From contig JACAAK010000009.1 in NCBI GenBank assembly GCA_025093985.1, forward strand, positions 1,984,001-2,048,000: DNA of 64,000 nucleotides. The letters are read 5' to 3'. Below the pieces are notes generated by a model, which saw nothing but the letters and a program-made list of their open reading frames with translations, made no database searches and was not told the origin of the DNA. Below, one piece after another: positions 24,521-35,276 of the stretch (position 1 is its first letter; each line of letters begins with the position of its first letter). The position numbers and the translations under genes are program-made. This DNA is from Calvatia gigantea (taxonomy: Eukaryota > Basidiomycota > Agaricomycetes > Agaricales > Lycoperdaceae).

Positions 24521-25432
24521 ATGCCCATCCGTGTTGCTGTCGCTGGAGTGACCAATGCTCTCGGACATGCTATAGTCTCTAATCTACTCAGAGACGCAGA
24601 CATCCGAGTCATCCTCTTCACGCGCAAATCGTCCGCGGACACTCATGACTTATCGCACTTCACCTCTCAGGGCGCAGAGCTTCACCCAACCGACTACACC
24701 TCCGTCTCTGAGCTCACTTCTGCGTTGGCGGGTGTCGAAACAGTCATCGTCACCTTATTCTCCCACAACGATATCACACCAACCGTCAACCTCATCGAGG
24801 CATCTAAAGCGGCGGGTGTGAAACGCTTCGCCCCTGCAGAATTCACATTCACTTCCAAAGCCAATGCTCGAATCGAATTATTCGAGCCAAAGCGCCGTAT
24901 ATGGGAGAAGCTGAAGCAAAGCGGGCTCGAGTATACCGCGTTTCAGAACGGGCTGTTCGCGGATCATTTTGTGACTGGCGCCCCGAAGGATTATAGAGGT
25001 CCCCTCAAAAAACTCGATCATCTCATCATCGATATTCCTGCCGGCAAGGCAACTATTCCTGGAACTGGGGACGAACCAATCTCGTTCAGTTCATACCGAG
25101 ACGTTGGCCGTTTCGTTGCGGGCGCTGTGAAGCTGAAGGACAAATGGCCGGAGGAGCTCAGCATGTGTAGTGAGACTACGACGTACAACGAGATTGTACA
25201 CCATGTAGAAGCTGTAACAGGCAAAAAGATGGATGTGGAGTACATAGACAAGGCCGCCATACGGAAAATGTTGGATGATAAGAGCAACCCGATGAAGCAT
25301 TTCTACGCCCAGCTTTTGGATCTTATCGCTGATGGTTTGGGCGCAGTCCCTCCCGTTCTCAACAACATGCTTCCTGACAACCTGGCGGGGAATGTCGTGC
25401 AAGGGGTGATTGCGGAGCACTGGAGGGCATGA
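24521..25432 (+). CDS. NmrA-like / isoflavone-reductase-like NAD(P)-dependent oxidoreductase
   Basis: A 303-residue intronless protein of the NmrA-like atypical short-chain dehydrogenase superfamily (PF05368/PF13460). The N-terminal Rossmann fold starts VAVAGVTNALGHAIV; the usual glycine-rich GATG is replaced by AGVTNALG. VETVIVTLFSHND and KRFAPAEFTF are family positions, and the K(RR)IWEKLKQSG segment follows. Substrate unknown: fungal members include reductases and redox-sensing regulators. ATG at 24521 is the first in frame. It lies next to its frameshifted tandem copy and just before the convergent glycosyltransferase-like gene; both were duplicated as one unit. Confidence 0.88.
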   Translation: MPIRVAVAGVTNALGHAIVSNLLRDADIRVILFTRKSSADTHDLSHFTSQGAELHPTDYTSVSELTSALAGVETVIVTLFSHNDITPTVNLIEASKAAGVKRFAPAEFTFTSKANARIELFEPKRRIWEKLKQSGLEYTAFQNGLFADHFVTGAPKDYRGPLKKLDHLIIDIPAGKATIPGTGDEPISFSSYRDVGRFVAGAVKLKDKWPEELSMCSETTTYNEIVHHVEAVTGKKMDVEYIDKAAIRKMLDDKSNPMKHFYAQLLDLIADGLGAVPPVLNNMLPDNLAGNVVQGVIAEHWRA

Positions 25433-25588
25433 GAAAATTGGTTCAACCAAAAGGGTATAACAAGTTTTACAGGCTGTAACAACGAACAAAAGATACAAAG
25501 GGTAATAGTAGTGGACAGTACGGGTATCAAAGTTTGAACGAATCCTGGATTCATCTATAGGAAATTGAAGAAAACGAATGTGACGCAT

Positions 25589-28232
25589 TCAGGCAACCAC
25601 GACTTCCTTCGCGTCAACGTTAAAGGAAATGATAGTGTTCTCGGGGAACCCGATGTCGGAGGCCCTACTAGGACTGACTGCTCTGCGAGACCCCCCACGT
25701 TCCAATACATCCCAAACGCCGCGAACCCACTCAACAACACCACGGGCCATCTCCCTCCCCTGTCTCTCCCTTTCACTCAACCGAAGCTCATCGGTGAATT
25801 CCACTCCTTCCGCATCCATCTGTTTTAACTTTAGATAAAACTCAAATTCCTTCCTTCTCTTCTCTTCCTTCTTTTCTAGGCCTTTATGATAGGCTTCTTC
25901 AACTGCGCAAGCCCACTCGCCACCTTCATACCCGGCCCGTGAGAGTTCGATGCCTACGCCTTCCTGATCAAGGTACATCCGGAGCCCATGTTCCTCAATA
26001 AACAGGGGTCTTGAAACTGTATATATGTTGATGAAATAGGTTTTTCAGGAGAGAGGAGAGAAATCTCACCATAAACAAAAGACGTGCAAGCATCCACACA
26101 TTCCGAAGTCATGCCATATCCCTAACAACCCCCAGCGTAGTCAGGGGACCATGAGGAAGACACTTGGGATGAATACTCACCAGTTTGCCAAGAACAACAT
26201 CCCCTATGGCGATCAGATCGGGCATATAAATGTCCCTCGGAGCAACGTAAAACCTCTCTGGTAAGCCTCCCTCCTCGTTCTCTGCATTCCACTGCTCCTT
26301 GCTCACACCACAAATTACTGCGATCCAGTTCTCGTCGGGTAGTAATCCACAGCTATTGTCCTCTTCGTCGGAAGATTGAGTGTCAGATAATGAATTATCG
26401 GATGGATCGACATGTTGGGGATTGAAATATTTGTTTGCGAAGTCGTGAGTGACCACCGGTGTAGGTGGAATTACACGCATCTCCAGTGTTCCCGGGGATA
26501 GTCTATCACCATGCGCTTTACCCAAACTCAAAGCCCTTGACAGAGTGTTTGGAGGTTTGCTGACAGGTGGTGCGCCAGGAATCAAGATATGTGAGGGCGT
26601 AGCCAACTTTCTATACGCATCTAATTTGTGAGTGTGATAGTTCCTACTCGGGAGAGTATGGCGCCGCTTGTGAGTAGGTAGGGGTTGGTCTATAGATTCT
26701 AGGTCAGATTCTTGTGGACTGGGAGTCCCGTCGCCAGCATCGCTGAAGGAATGATCGGATATGTTCCCATTGTGGTGGGGGTTACGATTTGCTTGGCGGG
26801 CGGATAGAGAGCGGTGGTGTGAAGGAATGTGATTTGCCGTGTTATGGGGTTTGGACTTGATGTGGGTTCGGAGACTTTTATCGAGGGTCTCAAGATCCAG
26901 GTACGGAGTTTTGCCTGTGGCATTTCTAGCATTAGTATCGAGAAGTTTTAATGCTGTTATGTCCTTCGGAGATCTCTTGTTCTGGGTTCTCTCAACTTCT
27001 CGGCGGTCGCTGGTACGGGTACCTGAGTCTGGAAGAGCGAGTACTTCTTGACTCGCATTCCGGCTCTGCATGCGGCTGGTTGTTCGGGAATTATTTCCAG
27101 GCCGCTTGAATACTTGCCCACCAAACGAAACGACGAGTATTTTCATTCCTTGAAAATTCGGTAAACCTATTTTTTCCAAGAACTCGGAGCGCCCTTGTGG
27201 GGTGTATATTCCAGGTGAAGGAGGTCGAACAAGGAGAGGTGCGGCGCAGACAGTGCGAGGGATGGTGCATGAATTTGGGAAAGGTTTGGGGGCATACAGC
27301 GGGGTGGCACTAGGAGGGGACAGTAAATGTTGGGCAACATCATCAAGGAATTTGTTCAGAATGGGATCAACCCATTGAGGAGAAGGAAGAGGTGGCCGTG
27401 CAAAGAAGGATGAGATCGGGATATGACCGGGGAGACGGAGCAAAAGGTCAGCATGCTGGTAGCCTTCGTGTATTTGGGCTACAAGAGGCGCAAGAGTTGA
27501 GTATGGTATTGGGATATCTGGGAATTGTTCAGAGCTGCCTAGCAAAGATGCTTCCGATGAGCTTGATGTTGACGTTGATGTACTTTCTGGAAGAGTGGTG
27601 CATATCTGTGAAGGCGTATCGACCAGTGAAGTAGCGAGATAGCTATAGACAGAGTCAAACGTAAAATTAGTTATTAGAACTGATGGTATGCCAGCCGATT
27701 TGGCAGCGAGGCTAGAAGAAGCGCTATGAATGACATTATCACAGGGCCCCTGAGAAGGGACTCACCAGCCAAGAAATGCGGCATCGCTGAGAACGCAATT
27801 GATACCTGATTCGATCAGCCAACTGCGTTCACGATCCAATGTGGCATCCTTCTCTCTCAGGAATTCTTGCAGCCCTTCTACACTCTTTTGTCTATCCACA
27901 CGGTAACTACGGGAAGTGCGTGAGAGATTAATAGAAGATGTCATAGGATTGTTAGGACGTACGCCAGGGGCTGTACAATTATAGGGTCGATGTTGGCATA
28001 GCGGTAGAGCGCACCACAGGCAATGCTGTCAGTAAAAACGTGTTGTGGGGCGGAAGAGACGATATGGACGGTCAGCTGACGACCCAGGCCAAGGGAAAGA
28101 AGATGGCGAGCAAAAGCGGAGACCCTTGTGGCGTGTCCATAACCTGGGCGGTCAGTGAGTGAGATATACGACAGAAAGTAGGGAAAGCTGACCATGTCCT
28201 GAGCAGTAGTAGGCGAAAACGAGGGTATCCAT
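25589..28232 (-). CDS. Glycosyltransferase-B-like protein, related to the N-terminal domain of L-arabinokinase
   Basis: The ATG at 28232 gives MDTLVFAYYCSGHGYGHATR, split by intron 1 after the codons for SGH. This GHG-GHATR start is shared with the N-terminal UDP-glycosyltransferase-like half of plant L-arabinokinases; no GHMP kinase domain follows, as in other fungal relatives. Later segments: VHIVSSAPQHVF, VEGLQEFL, CVLSDAAFLG, MKILVVSFGGQVFKRPG, a polar insertion of about 150 residues, DENWIAVICGVS, and the donor-site-like run DLIAIGDVVLGKLGYG-SECV that joins across the intron near 26110-26185. The C-terminus ends DAKEVVVA. Its sugar substrate is unknown. The 3' end was duplicated at 22.6-23.9 kb. 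Confidence 0.8.
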
Positions 28233-28395
28233 GGCATTTGGGAAAGAACTGAGGGGGGTGGTGAATTAAATCACTGGTTATCAACCCCTAACCCTAGAAA
28301 TGACAAGGCCCTAACCCTAGGAAGGAATGGGGCAGCGCGTCGTAATTTCAACTAAGATGAGCATCTGTCGGAGTAACTTCTCTGTCCAAGCAGCC
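28233..28395. promoter_or_regulatory. Divergent promoter with two telomere-like boxes
   Basis: CCCTAACCCTAG occurs twice, at 28286-28297 and 28309-28320, 23 bp apart, in the 163 bp between the start codons of the glycosyltransferase-like and paladin-like genes. Such telo-boxes bind Myb/telobox-type factors in plant and fungal promoters. The same 12-mer occurs in the promoter at 38.9 kb. Confidence 0.65.
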
Positions 28396-31300
28396 ATGGC
28401 CCACAGGCAGATCGCTTCCGTAAATCCCGCAATGCGCCCTAATTCTGCCCCACCCCCGCCTTCTCGCTCTCCTGTCAATCTCAGTCCAGGTGACACTGAA
28501 CCATTCCATACCCATCCTCCTGCCTCATCTCCACAACGCATCTCCGCCATGAAACCCCGCGTCCCTCTTCGTTTTCGGTCAGACTCCCAGTCTCTTAACA
28601 CTCCCCCTAGCAGCACTTCCCTTGACTTGATGAGCGTCCTCAAACGTTCCGAATCTGCCGTCGTCAAAACTAGGTCCGGCAGCGTGCTTTCGCGAGGCTT
28701 CATCCTCAAGACTGATCATTATCCATCTGGTATGTTGTAGCAATCATTTTTCGCACTTAAATTCATTCCAGATTGATTTGCTTTAAATCTCCCAAGGGCG
28801 CGCCCTCGATCTCGATTTGAACGTACATGGTGCTCCGAACTTCCGCGCTCCTCGGATAGGCGATCCTGAACGTCTTCGGTGTTGCTCAACCCCGCACTCA
28901 AGGCTTGCGCGCTATCCTGTCTATTCTCCGGTGCCGTCCGAACACACCCAACCCATCTCATGTCGTTTGGTTCTCCACCCGTGAGGAGCCTATCGGTGAG
29001 CCTCTTATCCTCCAACCCGGTCCCTTACGCCGCCCCTGCATTTGATATTAACACTAAGATATACCTTTTGCTCAGTTTACATTTCCGGTCGTCCGTTCGT
29101 TTTGCGAGATGCTGCTGAACCTCGGCGCACCTTGAATATCTCAGACCGTGCCGAAAACCTAGAGGCAATAGAAACCAGAATGAAGAACGACATATTACAG
29201 GAAGCCACTAGGTGCGCAGATATATGTCGGGTTGCGAAAACTTATGTCCGACATTGATGATGATGCTGTTTAGGTTCGGAGGTGTAGTATTGACACACAA
29301 CGAGATTGGTATGCATCATACACCTACTTAAACGCGTCGCGTACTGAAATTGGCTGCTTTGATTCTAAGCCACTGCCACAAGTGGCGAAGGTGCTATTCT
29401 CCCGACATGGACAAGTGTAGATACCAATAATGTCAAGACATCCCGCGAATTATGGGAATATATGAAGAAGGATGGATGGAACGTGGATGTGCGTGACCAA
29501 CGCTGTTTTCGACTTTGTATGTCGCGTACTAACACACCACTGATCTCCAGTATTACCGGTGCGCATATACTCAAACTCTTTCCCTTCTCTCGTACTTATA
29601 TCACTTTGCATTCAGTATACCCATTTCTCCAGACCGTCCGATCGAGGTATTGTTCTCTTCCCTTCAAGTCTCTGAACACCATGATGAGATGCTCTATAGG
29701 ACAACTACCTCGATGCATACTTCCGAGTCATCCGTGATACCGATCCGCTACGTACCTCTCTAGTATTCAACTGCGGTATGGGTGCCGTCCGAACCACATT
29801 CGCAATGGTTGCAGCTTTGATCGTCCGGCGAAAACAACTCGTCGAGCGAGGATTTGCCGATCCTTTCGGTATGATATCCGCGAATGGCCATGTCAATGGT
29901 ACGCCAGGAACTTCAACTCCCATGAATGGTGTTTCCAGCGGAGTAGGTACTGTACGTATCATCCGTTCGTTCATCGGGTGTGGACTGATCAAGTACCTAT
30001 ACCTCTTATTAGCCGATGGCGCCTCCTCAGGTGAGCCGCCATCCACTGGGTTTGGTCGACTTCGTATTCGCTAACCTACAACAGACTGAATCTAAACTAA
30101 TCATGGCGCTGGAACAAGCCAACGCTCAACAAGAATACAGCAAATCTCTTCTTCGATTGACCTACCTACTCCAACAATGTAATCCTCCACTCACCCTTCG
30201 TCGCAGTCCCCAGACTGACTATATACAGGCCTTAAGGATACCAATTCTCAATCCGCAATAGAACTACTCATGAGCAAGCCCGCTCTCCTAGAAAGCCTGC
30301 GAAAGGCCCACCAAGGAAGTTACGGTATCATTTTGAGCTTGCTGGGGTGCTTAGACCATGGATTGAGAGCGAAAAAGTTGGTGGATAGGGTCATAGACGC
30401 TAGTATGTGCTTAAACCTCGATGAAATCTCGATGAGCAGGGACTCATAGTGTGCACAGCTGATCAAGTGACGAATCTGCGAGAAGAGATCCTGACTTATC
30501 GTTTGAGATACTCACTTACAAGTATGGACGGTCAAGGCGAGGAGTTATTGAATAAGGCTGTGAAAGCCATGGAGAAATAGTGCGATTTTTCTTGGGCCTT
30601 CTGTTCGTATCTTTTTGCTAATCATGTACCAGCTTTTTCATGATTGCATTCGCAAGTTTTGTAGAAACGTCTGAGAAGGACTTGACACAAACATTCTCAG
30701 ATTGGTTAATGGTAAGTCTCGCATGCTCAATCACGCAAAACTGGGACTCACCGAAAATGGAGGCACGTACGGAGATCTGGAAGTACGTTTCACGGTTTGA
30801 CAAGATCTCTGCGCTTATTGACATAATTTCTTCCTAGTCAGATCCGCTTCCTCAGAAAGACCTACGGCTCCAGGTTGAATGTATTCTCACCCATCAACGA
30901 CTTGTCTTCTCTATCCAAGTCAGGCTCTGGAGCTCGTTCACTGGTCGCCGGGAAGAAGAACGATCTGGCCATTTCTGGTGGTCAGGTTCTCGGTGATGAA
31001 TACACTGATCATGTCATCAAGGTCAGTGCAATTGCTGGCAACTATGGCCACTAGGCTCAATATTCCGATAGAACCGCAGCGGTATCATCCTGCGTGAAGG
31101 GTACGTGCTCTTAGGCCCTCACTCCACAACCTCGTCTGACATACAATATAGAACCCTCCTGAAATCCGACCAGTGGCACCGCGAAAAGCAGAATGTGGAA
31201 GATGCCATCCGAGGCGCAATCAACTTCAGACAAATCCCAAACTCAAACATTTATGCACTCGGTCAACCTACTGCCGAAGCCGTCGATGAAGTTGTTTCGA

Positions 31301-34300
31301 GGATCAAGCGCGCGCACCCGGACGCCCCAAAGATTGTTTTGATTACGTTGCGCGAGGAGCCTGTTGTCTACATTAACGGTGCACCATACTGCTTGAGAAG
31401 GGAAGGGTTTTCGCTGAGGAATATGAAGGGTAGTTGTTATTGCATATATCAGTAAGAACGCTGCTGAAATCACCCTCCCCCCCGACTTTAGATTATGGCG
31501 GAATTTCTGCGTCAAGGCTCGAGATGCTCGAGGAACGACTGAAGGATGACGTTATCGCTGAACTGAACACTTTTGGTGGCAGGGTTCTTCTACACACCGA
31601 AACCGCAGACGGCGCCGTCATTCCAGTCTGGGAAGAAGTACAACCCGAAAACGTCGCTGTGCTCAAAGACATCATGGAATCCCGAAACGATACCAACTCC
31701 GTGGTGCTTCAATACCATCGAATTCCAATTACAGCTGAAAAGCCACCCGACTTCTCTGATCTCAGCGAAATGATTGGAGTAGTCTTATGGACATCCAGGA
31801 ATACGCCTATCGTGGTGAACTGCCAGTTGGGTGGCGGAAGGAGCACGTTGGCTTCTATTTTGTTGGTGTTGATCAGGCAGTGGTTGGAGACAAACTTGGT
31901 TTCGACTCCAACTGCGGTCAGCGGGATGCAGTTGCAGGGGTCGTATTCCATATCATACCAAGATGGTATCCCCATCAAGATGAAGCAGAGGAAGTCGTAC
32001 CAGGTTATCAATAGTACGCGTTTTACCCTACCTCCCCGGTGATGTGCAAATGCTGATCGCTTGTTCCATAGATTTGTTACGTGTTATTCGCAAGGGACCT
32101 GCTGTTAAAAATGCGGTGGATGATGCGATTGATCAATGTTCAGCTGTATATAACCTTCGTGACTCAATTGACGTTCTTCGAGTCAGGAGTGAGGAGGCGA
32201 CGGATGAAATTCAGAAGAAGATGTATGCTCAGAAAGGTGCGTCCATAGCAACTCCGTCAAGCACGTCACAGACTCACTCATCCCGAACAGGCCTTCAAAA
32301 CCTGAGGAGATACTTCGAACTCATCGTTTTCCAAGCATACCTACAGTCAACTATTCCAGATACCATGCAATCGTTTGAAAGTATGGAGACATTCGTAAAG
32401 AACCGCCCTGGTGTGTCTTTTCTTGTTGCGCTCGCCTTCCGATTCCTGATTCTTCCCTCAGTAATTAAAACCTTTGAGAAAGAACTCATACTAGGCGGGA
32501 CAAGTGCCCTTCAGCCACTTGAAGGCGCTTCCGCAAAAGCAGATATGGCTGATCCAGATGAAGTGACGCAAGTCGTGATGAACCGTCATGGAAGTATTCT
32601 CTCAGCCTCTACAATTCTCAAGAGCGATTTCTTCTCGAATTTGCAGAAGATGACCTTGTCGGAGTAAGCGTTAACGTTCTCGCAGGTATGATGGTGCTGA
32701 AGCGGCATGGGGACAGACGTATCAACGGATCGCCGAATTTCCGGAGGGTGCCATTGACTCTGAGGCCCTTCTCTACCAAGGGCAAGGGATCGGGATCGGA
32801 TGCCATGGATTTCGTTGTAGAGAGTTCTGCTGGAGGAAAAATGGTCTGCGGAAGGTGAGATTATTTGAAACTGTGACGGGTACGTATACTGAAGAAACTG
32901 AAGTGGTATGCCCACGGTGGAAGGGTCAGTGAATTCGTCTTGACATGATGAAATAACTCAGTTCATACGCCATCAAATCCAGTCTGAAACATGCTTTGCA
33001 ACGTGTTGACGCTGGCCCTGATGGCAAGAACACGGTGTTCTGGACATCCCTGCGGGAGGTATGTACTCGCCAGTCATCACTGGATGACTTTTTGGTGATG
33101 CTCCTTATTAGGAACCTGTCATATATGTTGCAGGTCGACCCCACGTTCTTCGTCTTGTCAACAAACCCCTCCAGAATGTAGAGTAAGTCCTTTTTTTTGG
33201 TACCCCGGTTGAATCAGCTGGACTTTGACGCGACGTTAGGGCGACAGGCGTGACCACCGCCGTTGTGGAAAGTATGGAACAGGGCTTCAAGAAAGATGTC
33301 CTCCGTGAAGTGAGGGAAGGGGATGGGCGCATACTCTTACATGATGAAGTTGAAGAACGCCCTAACGTCTTTTCCATCATTCCTATCTGGGAGAATGTCA
33401 CCGAGGACGATATCATGACGCCGCGAGACGTTTTCGAGCTCATCAAAAAGGAGGGTTACCGAGTGCGTACAAATTTAAACCTGCGACACTTATTGTTCTA
33501 ATTTTCGCTTTTAGATTGACTATGGACGCGTGGCAATCGCACGTACCCTCCTCCGTTGCTTTAGCAATCACCTCTGACAAATGTGTATTTTAGACCGATG
33601 AACAAGCACCCCTACCAGTTGCGCTTTCGCAGTTATTGGACCGGGTACAATCAGGCTTATCTCAGGCCGGAGATTTCATCTTCAACTGTCAGATGGGCAG
33701 AGGGAGGACTACAACAGGGATGGTTACTGCTTGTTTGATAGCCTCAACACAACAATGGACCAGACAGGAGCAACTGCTTGCGGAGTACGAGCCAATCACG
33801 GAGGCCGAGATCTATGACCCGATTGATGGACCTTCTGAAGAGGAGGCATACCTCCAAGGTGACATGAAGATCAATTACTCACGCTTTCATGACGACTGAT
33901 GGATAATGACAGGGGAATATAAGACTATTCTACAACTTGTTGGGGTACTCTCTCATGGCAAAGTGGCGAAGCGCTTGACAGATCGTGCCATCGACTTAAT
34001 GCAGGATGTCCAGAATTTGCGCAAGGCCATCTATGAGTGTGTATAAATATTTCATATGTTTCACTCTGATCCTTACTCTCCGCCAGTTACAAACTCAAGA
34101 CAGAAGCTTGTGAGAAGGGCAGTGCAAAAGAACGTAACCTGCGAAACATAACTGTGAACTATTTGTATGTTTCACCCGAAAATAGATCGATTCTGCTTGC
34201 TCATAACACCTTGGATAGGTACCGGTACGGCACGCTAATTGTCTTCGCCAATTACCTGATCGAGATGAGAGAGCGCGGAGGCCCGGAGGTTACATTCCCG

Positions 34301-34360
34301 GAGTGGCTTCATGAGCACAGAGAGATTACGAAATTACTCGAGCGGAGATCGCTCGACTAG
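28396..34360 (+). CDS. Paladin-like protein with three PTP-like (phytase-type) phosphatase domains
   Basis: A multi-exon gene of about 1,300 codons, in fungi usually called inositol hexakisphosphate (PTPlike_phytase, PF14566) protein. Three domains each keep the CX5R catalytic loop: FNCGMGAVRTT (about 29770), VNCQLGGGRST (about 31815) and FNCQMGRGRTT (about 33685). Each is preceded by a REEPxVYIxG-type segment (the first two are clear) and a WE/WT stretch. The N-terminus before SGRALDLDL is disordered. About 20 introns are needed, including an 8-base microexon at 29551-29558; a Tyr codon split across the intron after 30579 avoids an apparent stop (AMEK|YFFMIAF). The C-terminus ends LLERRSLD. 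One extra C near 28865 seems to break the frame between GAPNFRAPRIGD and LNVFGVAQP. Substrate in fungi is uncertain. Confidence 0.85.
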
Positions 34361-34537
34361 ATTCCCTTGATCCGCTGTACCATACTTGGTATCTCGCTTT
34401 CCCGATTTGTACTATACGAGTATAATATTTAGATTTAGATAAAGCCCTGGTTTGTGGTCTCGATTAGTGAGTATGCTACAAAGGCGAGGGCTATCCCTCA
34501 GAGTATGTTACAACTAATGTCGTAGCGTGAACGCGGT

Positions 34538-35276
34538 TCAGTCAACATTGCGGCCCGACTGGAGCACGATGGTAGCGACGAGCGCCATCTCTAAGAGACC
34601 CGCCTGGACTGCCTCAGTCGTCATATCTAAAGTGACAGTTCCTGTCTGTCGTTGTATCTTCAAAATATACTGCGTGGGTGGGACATTGTACGGGTGTAGC
34701 TGAAAAGATGGAACGATCAGCTGACATCGAAACGCCCAGAGCAACCAACTTACGTGAACAGCGTCCCCGACTGGGGTCCAAATGTACTTTCTACCCCTAA
34801 CATCCATTGTTCGATAACTACAGGGACGATGGGACAAATATCAGTTTATGTCTACCGTACGTGAGAGTACTCACTCACGTTTGACTTTGTGAAAGTGGCA
34901 ACCACTGGGAGACGTATTGCCTTGGTAAGACACCAGCAACTTCAACGACTGGCTTCTGTTGCCATTCTATGACTCCTAGAACATTTCCGTCGTACTTCCT
35001 GAGCACAGTAACATGAGGTCGCTGATTCACGTCCGTCGAAACTTCAACGTATCGTTTGGAGGCTGGACCGTACACGCTACAGTTCAGTATGGTGGTGGTG
35101 GAATATGTAAAGTGGAAAACGAGGTGTTGGGAGCCCGTACTAGGGAATGGATATGGTAGTGCTCCGAGGAGGGAAGGTTGGGTCGCATTTGTGTTCGTAG
35201 GCCGCTCTGTATTAATACTTTGTGGATTAGCAGGATTATACCAGCCTCCTTGTGCGTATGGGTTGTTAGTGTACAT
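34538..35276 (-). CDS. Small fungal protein, probably DUF6593-like
   Basis: Three exons encode about 210 residues. Exon 1 (from ATG 35276) starts with a Gly/Asn/Pro-rich tail (MYTNNPYAQGG), then LVFHFTYSTTTILNCSVYGP, RPHVTVLRKYDGNVLGVIEW and a final PLSQSQ. Splicing (GTGAGT donor) continues to YRTMDVRGRKYIWTP, then VPPTQYILKIQ and LEMALVATIVLQSGRNVD at the end. The alternating beta-strand pattern and the IEW centre resemble DUF6593, a family expanded in mushrooms with no known function; I assign this from memory of the pattern, so tentatively. Confidence 0.7.

Noticed and set aside
28282..28320. Telomere-like repeats as an internal telomere or chromosome-fusion scar
   Set aside because: Only two short boxes, both in a 163-bp promoter, with the same 12-mer in another promoter; regulatory use is the simpler reading.
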